Positions 14,518 to 17,803 of a stretch of DNA of 17,803 nucleotides are shown here, in pieces. A program made the translations under genes and the position numbers. The notes below the pieces were generated by a model. It was given only the letters and a program-made list of their open reading frames with translations. It made no database searches and was not told the DNA's origin. Every line of letters starts with the position of its first letter. The first letter of the stretch is position 1. Source of the stretch: Clostridium sp. CAG:524 (lineage in GTDB: Bacteria; Bacillota_I; Bacilli_A; RF39; UBA660); NCBI GenBank assembly GCA_000434555.1, contig FR880098.1:41564-59366 (forward strand), in the 5' to 3' direction.

Positions 14518-15909
14518 ATGAATGTTGAAGATATATGGACAGATTTTTTATCTAAAATCAAATCAAAAGTATCACTCATGTCATATAACTATATCTTTAA
14601 AGACTTAAAGATACATTCATATGATGATAGTAAGATAATTATTATTGTTCCAAATAATGAATTATTGCTTCAAAATATAACTAAAAACTATAACACACTT
14701 ATAGAAGACACATTAAATGATATAACTAATGACACATGTACAATTGAATATGTCTTTCAAAAAGATATTGAAAAATTCACTAAAAAAGAGAAAAAGCCAG
14801 TTATAATTGAAGAAAACATTGAAGATGACTTTAATGATTTAAAAAACTATACATATTCAAGTAACTTTAACCCAAGACATACATTTGATACATTTATAGT
14901 AGGAGATTCAAACAAGCTTGCATATGGAACAGCTCTTGCAGTCGCACAAAATCCAGGTAAACTATATAATCCATATTTTATATATGCTAAAAGTGGACTT
15001 GGAAAAACACATCTTATGCATGCAATAGGTAATTATATTGTTACACATTCAGACAAAAGAGTGCTTTATATAACAGCAGAACAATTCACAAATGATTATA
15101 GAGCAATTATAAATACTAAAAATAAATATGATAATAATATTTCATACCTAGAAGCATTTAGAGAAAAATATCGTAATATAGATGTATTAATGATAGATGA
15201 TATTCAATTTTTAGATAATAAAGTCAAATCACAAATGGAATTTACTAACACATTCAATAGCTTATATGAACATGAAAAACAAATTATAATTGCATCAGAT
15301 ACTTCTATTAATGACTATAAATTATTAGAAGAAAGGCTTAAAACAAGGTTTAGATGGGGTCTTACTGAATCAATAAATCCACCTGATATTGACCTTAAAA
15401 AGAACATCATTAAAAATAAAATCATGGTATATAACTTTGATTTAGACATTAAAGATGAAGTAGTAGAATATATCGCAAGTAATTGTGGAAGCAGTATTAG
15501 AGATTTAGAAGGTTCAATTACAAGAATAGTAGCTTATAAAGCGACATTTAACATACCAGAAGTAACATTAGATATAGCAAAAGAAGCACTACAAGAATTT
15601 GTATCAAAAACAGTATATAGAACTAATTCAGTAAGTAAAATAATTGATATAGTTGCTAAATACTTTGGCCTTGAATCATCGATGTTAAAAGGAAAAATGA
15701 AGAAAAAAAATGTTACAGATGCAAGAGCAATCGCAATGTATTTAAGTAGAATAATGACTGATGAAAGTCTGCAAAGAATAGGACTAGAATTTGGAGGTAG
15801 AGATCATTCAACAGTTATATATTCACATGAAAAAATATCAAATGAACTTAAGACAAATGTTAAACTTCAAGAAGAAATAAAAACATTAAAGGAGAAGATA
15901 TGTGAATAA
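14518..15909 (+). CDS. dnaA: Chromosomal replication initiator protein DnaA
   Basis: DnaA binds the origin boxes, assembles as an ATP-dependent filament and opens the DNA unwinding element. Counting from this start (463 residues): domain I at about 1-80 (DIWTDFLSKIKSKVS), a short acidic linker at about 85-110, AAA+ domain III at about 112-340, and domain IV at about 365-463. Walker A is AKSGLGKTH (157-165), with Ala in place of the usual first Gly. Walker B is VLMIDDIQFL (223-232). The arginine-finger region is RLKTRFRWGL (273-282), sensor II is in GSSIRDLEGS, and the box-binding signature is GGRDHSTVIYSHEKI (426-440). An ATG at 14512 is in frame but only 2 bases after GGAG; the ATG at 14518 gives 8-base spacing and was preferred. 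The last three codons form a DnaA box. Confidence 0.97.
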   Translation: MNVEDIWTDFLSKIKSKVSLMSYNYIFKDLKIHSYDDSKIIIIVPNNELLLQNITKNYNTLIEDTLNDITNDTCTIEYVFQKDIEKFTKKEKKPVIIEENIEDDFNDLKNYTYSSNFNPRHTFDTFIVGDSNKLAYGTALAVAQNPGKLYNPYFIYAKSGLGKTHLMHAIGNYIVTHSDKRVLYITAEQFTNDYRAIINTKNKYDNNISYLEAFREKYRNIDVLMIDDIQFLDNKVKSQMEFTNTFNSLYEHEKQIIIASDTSINDYKLLEERLKTRFRWGLTESINPPDIDLKKNIIKNKIMVYNFDLDIKDEVVEYIASNCGSSIRDLEGSITRIVAYKATFNIPEVTLDIAKEALQEFVSKTVYRTNSVSKIIDIVAKYFGLESSMLKGKMKKKNVTDARAIAMYLSRIMTDESLQRIGLEFGGRDHSTVIYSHEKISNELKTNVKLQEEIKTLKEKICE

Positions 15910-16035
15910 CTTAACAAGTTATCAACATATTAACAACGATAAGTTTACATAAAAATGTAGGTTTTATCGAACTATAAATGAGTTATCAACAATATTAACA
16001 CTCTATAATAATAATATATATATAAAATAATAAGG
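15901..16035. other. oriC: Right origin module: DnaA boxes and AT-rich probable unwinding element between dnaA and dnaN
   Basis: A minus-strand box TTATTCACA coincides with the last three dnaA codons (15901-15909). Two plus-strand TTATCAACA boxes follow at 15919-15927 and 15983-15991, each immediately followed by the weaker ATATTAACA (15927-15935 and 15992-16000). From 16003 to 16033 the sequence is A/T only, with repeated TAA triplets (TATAATAATAATATA), a good candidate for the DNA unwinding element and resembling DnaA-trio triplets. A TATAAT at 16004-16009 may also be the dnaN -10, overlapped by the boxes. The layout parallels the dnaA-dnaN half of the B. subtilis origin. Unwinding function is inferred. 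Confidence 0.8.
15937..15969. repeat. Imperfect hairpin between the DnaA-box pairs
   Basis: CGATAA (15937-15942) pairs with TTATCG (15964-15969), and inside it TACAT (15946-15950) pairs with ATGTA (15955-15959) around an AAAA loop, leaving a small internal loop. It lies exactly between the two DnaA-box pairs of the right origin module and lacks a T tail, so it is not a typical terminator for dnaA. Confidence 0.55.
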
Positions 16036-16049
16036 AGGAAAGAAAAATT

Positions 16050-17168
16050 ATGAAAATGTTAATAGAAAAAAATATTTTAATGGAAGGATTAAATTGTGTA
16101 AGTAAAGCACTATCTACAAGAAATATAATTCCTGTACTAAATGGTATTAAATTTGAACTTACTAAAGATGGACTTTATTTAACAGCAACAGATAATGATA
16201 TAACAATACAAACATTTATTGATAAAAAAGAAATAAAAAGTATAGATGAAATAGGATGTACAATTATATATGGTAAAACATTACTAAATACTATAAGTAA
16301 ATTACAAAATACTAACATACTAGTTGAGAACTTTGAAAACAACGAAGTATCATTTAAGACAGAAAGCGGTGGAATATATGACTTCCCATGTTTCAATCAA
16401 GAAGATTTCCCTAATATAAAATTAGAAGAAGTTAAAAATCCTATCAAACTAGATAGTCAAAAATTTAAGGAAATAGTTAACAAAACATCATTTGCATGTT
16501 CACTTCAAGAAAGTAGACCATTACTTACTGGTGTTAATATAAAGTTAATAGGTGATATATTTGAATGCGTCGCAACAGATTCATATAGATTATCAAAAGA
16601 AACAATAAAATTAAATGACATATATAGTGAAAATATTAATATGGTTATTCCAGCAAGAAACATTAATGAACTTGTTAAAACAATAGGCAGTGAATCTGAA
16701 TTAGAAATACACGTATTTCCAAACAAAGCTTTATTTAAATTTGATAATATAATATTCCAAACATCATTATTAAATGGAACTTATCCAAATACAGATAATT
16801 CAATTCCTAAAGAATTTAAATATAAATTAAAAGCTAATTTAAAAGATTTATACAGTTTACTTGATACAGCATCATCATTAACACAATCAAAAGATAAAAA
16901 CATTGTAGATATGGAAGTAAATGGAAATGACTTAATAATAAGAGCTGCTAGCACAGAAGGAAAAGGTAAAGATAAAATAAATATTACAAATGAAACAGAA
17001 AATGATATAAAAATATCCTTCAGTGTTAAATACATGATGGAAGCATTAAAAGTATTTACACAAGAAGAAATATATATACTATTAAATGGAGAAATTAATC
17101 CAATAATACTAAAAGAAATAGGAAATGAAGAATTAATTGAATTAATTTTACCAATGAAAACATACTAA
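16050..17168 (+). CDS. dnaN: DNA polymerase III beta subunit (sliding clamp)
   Basis: The beta clamp is a ring-shaped dimer that encircles DNA and tethers polymerases and many repair proteins. The 372-residue length matches the family, with three similar domains of about 120 residues each. Recognisable blocks are ALSTRNIIPVLNGIKFEL near the start, ATDNDITIQTFI, the second-domain SRPLLTGVNI and ATDSYRLSKETI, and the C-terminal block NPIILKEIGNEELIELILPM, whose end forms part of the peptide-binding pocket (the family usually ends PMR(L/I)). An AAGGAGG ribosome site at 16032-16038 lies 11 bases upstream of the chosen ATG; a second ATG two codons later is also possible. It follows dnaA after 140 bases and is closed by a strong terminator that overlaps its stop codon. 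Confidence 0.97.
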   Translation: MKMLIEKNILMEGLNCVSKALSTRNIIPVLNGIKFELTKDGLYLTATDNDITIQTFIDKKEIKSIDEIGCTIIYGKTLLNTISKLQNTNILVENFENNEVSFKTESGGIYDFPCFNQEDFPNIKLEEVKNPIKLDSQKFKEIVNKTSFACSLQESRPLLTGVNIKLIGDIFECVATDSYRLSKETIKLNDIYSENINMVIPARNINELVKTIGSESELEIHVFPNKALFKFDNIIFQTSLLNGTYPNTDNSIPKEFKYKLKANLKDLYSLLDTASSLTQSKDKNIVDMEVNGNDLIIRAASTEGKGKDKINITNETENDIKISFSVKYMMEALKVFTQEEIYILLNGEINPIILKEIGNEELIELILPMKTY

Positions 17169-17191
17169 AAACGAAGAAATTCGTTTTTTTT
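17167..17191 (+). terminator. Intrinsic terminator after dnaN
   Basis: AAAAACGAA (17167-17175) and TTCGTTTTT (17180-17188) form a 9-bp stem closed by a GAAA tetraloop, followed by further T. The stem begins inside the dnaN stop codon. It separates dnaN from the comK homologue. Confidence 0.9.
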
Positions 17192-17219
17192 AATACAAAA
17201 AATTAAATTTTTTACAAAA

Positions 17220-17246
17220 TTCGACATATTTCGACAAAATTCGACA
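17220..17246 (+). repeat. Three phased TTCGACA heptamers upstream of comK
   Basis: TTCGACA occurs at 17220-17226, 17230-17236 and 17240-17246, spaced exactly 10 bp, one helical turn each. The last copy ends 9 bases before the extended -10 element, so the array covers the -35 region of the comK promoter. This is the pattern expected of a multimeric operator or activator site. The cognate protein is unknown. Confidence 0.8.
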
Positions 17247-17255
17247 AATAGTTTG

Positions 17256-17264
17256 TGCTATGAT
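17256..17264 (+). promoter_or_regulatory. Probable comK promoter, extended -10 without a good -35
   Basis: TGC followed by TATGAT (17259-17264, five of six matches) makes an extended -10 element 32 bases before the comK ATG. At 16 to 18 bases upstream there is only an A/T-rich sequence inside the heptamer array, so initiation may depend on a protein bound there. Confidence 0.55.
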
Positions 17265-17296
17265 AGGAGCCATTAAAAAGAAAGGGGGAAAATATA

Positions 17297-17758
17297 ATGA
17301 ATTATGAAATTACATATGATACTCAAGTTATAGCACCTATCGATAGTGAAACATCAAGAGTTATTGAAACAGAAGCAGAATATATTGTTAATAACCCACC
17401 ATTAAATATACTTGAATATAGTTGTGAATACTTTGGAAGTTCATATGAAGGAAGAAAAGAGGGAACTAAGAAACTTCTTGGCATAACACATAAGTCACCA
17501 ATAGTAGTAGAAGAAAGTAGAAAAATAATCTTTTTCCCAACTACATCAGCAGAAAATGAAAAATGTGTATGGATTAATTTAGAAAAAATTGATAAGTACT
17601 ATAAACTTGACCCAAAAAGAACAGCAATAGTATTTAAGAATGGCGATTTAATAGAATTAGACATATCATATGGTTCACTCACAAATCAAATTTTAAGAGC
17701 TAGCAGATTAAAATTTTTACTAGATCAAAGAATACTAAAAAAAGATAATATAATTTAA
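17297..17758 (+). CDS. comK: ComK-family competence transcription factor, short form
   Basis: ComK is the master activator of DNA-uptake genes in B. subtilis and binds pairs of AAAA-N5-TTTT boxes. This 153-residue protein shares the family core in order: ILEYSCEYFGSSYEGRKEGT (38-57), ITHKSPIVV (63-71), IIFFPTTS (77-84) with CVWI (90-93), and DISYGSLTNQILRASRL (122-138). B. subtilis ComK has 192 residues; the missing part is the C-terminal about 40, including the FMLYPK segment through which MecA targets ComK to ClpCP. The end is real rather than a frameshift, because a 13-bp-stem terminator overlaps the last codons. An AAAGGGGG ribosome site supports the start. The gene lies next to dnaN, an unusual place, alone between two terminators. 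Family confidence is high; that it drives competence here is inference. Confidence 0.9.
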   Translation: MNYEITYDTQVIAPIDSETSRVIETEAEYIVNNPPLNILEYSCEYFGSSYEGRKEGTKKLLGITHKSPIVVEESRKIIFFPTTSAENEKCVWINLEKIDKYYKLDPKRTAIVFKNGDLIELDISYGSLTNQILRASRLKFLLDQRILKKDNII

Positions 17759-17772
17759 AATTATCTTTTTTT
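17737..17772 (+). terminator. Intrinsic terminator after comK
   Basis: Seven A plus GATAAT (17737-17749) pairs perfectly with ATTATC plus seven T (17760-17772), giving a 13-bp stem around a 10-base loop that contains the comK stop codon. The T run forms the tail. With the symmetric A run it may also act on the other strand. Confidence 0.9.
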
Positions 17773-17785
17773 ATGTACTCAATTA

Positions 17786-17794
17786 TGTTATAAT
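17786..17794 (+). promoter_or_regulatory. Extended -10 promoter of a gene beyond the window
   Basis: TGT followed by a perfect TATAAT (17789-17794) lies just after the comK terminator, pointing right. No clear -35 is present. The gene it would serve starts beyond base 17803. Confidence 0.45.
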
Positions 17795-17803
17795 TATATT
17801 GCC

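Noticed and set aside
17199..17211. AAAATTAAATTTT upstream of comK, matching a ComK box (AAAA-N5-TTTT), possible autoactivation site
   Set aside because: Only one box is present where ComK needs two at set spacing, and such A/T strings arise by chance in this AT-rich sequence.
1..17803. tRNA or rRNA genes, CRISPR arrays, insertion sequences, prophage
   Set aside because: No cloverleaf, regularly spaced repeat-spacer unit, transposase or integrase sequence, or terminal inverted repeat was found.

Overview
The window spans the replication origin of a very AT-rich, low-GC Gram-positive bacterium (class Bacilli in the broad sense). Evidence: the gene order around dnaA (rpmH, rnpA, yidC, jag, mnmE, mnmG, rsmG and a Noc-type ParB to the left; dnaN to the right), an RpoE delta subunit, a ComK homologue, a lipoprotein-type YidC, and a class A penicillin-binding protein that implies a peptidoglycan wall. 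TGA is a true stop (rsmG and the 490-residue gene end in TGA) and tryptophans are TGG, so this is the standard bacterial code, not the mycoplasma code. A host-associated reduced Bacilli lineage such as RF39 or an Erysipelotrichia relative is plausible, but that is inference.

Layout, left to right. Positions 1-1964 hold a minus-strand operon rpoE-prfA-prmC (prmC runs off the left edge). A class A PBP (2081-3997, plus strand) is the only gene in the left arm transcribed towards the origin; it ends against a bidirectional terminator shared with a YdjI-like SPFH/zinc-ribbon protein (4066-5223, minus). Then comes the minus-strand operon mnmE-mnmG-rsmG-noc/parB (10550 down to 5320), with its own extended -10 promoter at one end and a terminator at the other. 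Upstream of it, also on the minus strand, is rpmH-rnpA-yidC-jag (12657 down to 10622); rpmH is only 40 codons and is followed by its own hairpin. Between rpmH and dnaA sits an unrecognised 490-residue gene (12720-14192, minus).

The origin is bipartite, as in Bacillus subtilis. A DnaA-box cluster at 14258-14442 lies between the unknown gene and dnaA. A second set of boxes, a hairpin and an AT-rich probable unwinding element lie between dnaA and dnaN (15901-16035). Genes on both sides point away from the origin, co-directional with replication, except the PBP. dnaA has a near-ideal promoter next to DnaA boxes, suggesting autoregulation. After dnaN and a strong terminator comes a comK homologue (17297-17758) where recF or gyrB would often be found. 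Its upstream region carries three TTCGACA heptamers at exactly 10-bp spacing, followed by an extended -10 promoter with no good -35.

Together the genes cover replication initiation (dnaA, dnaN), chromosome organisation (noc/parB), translation and tRNA/rRNA modification (prfA, prmC, mnmE, mnmG, rsmG, rpmH, rnpA), membrane protein insertion (yidC, jag), transcription (rpoE), wall synthesis (PBP) and competence control (comK). The least ordinary parts are the 490-residue gene at the origin, the short ComK that lacks the C-terminal region by which MecA captures ComK in B. subtilis, the phased repeat upstream of comK, and the paired DnaA boxes.
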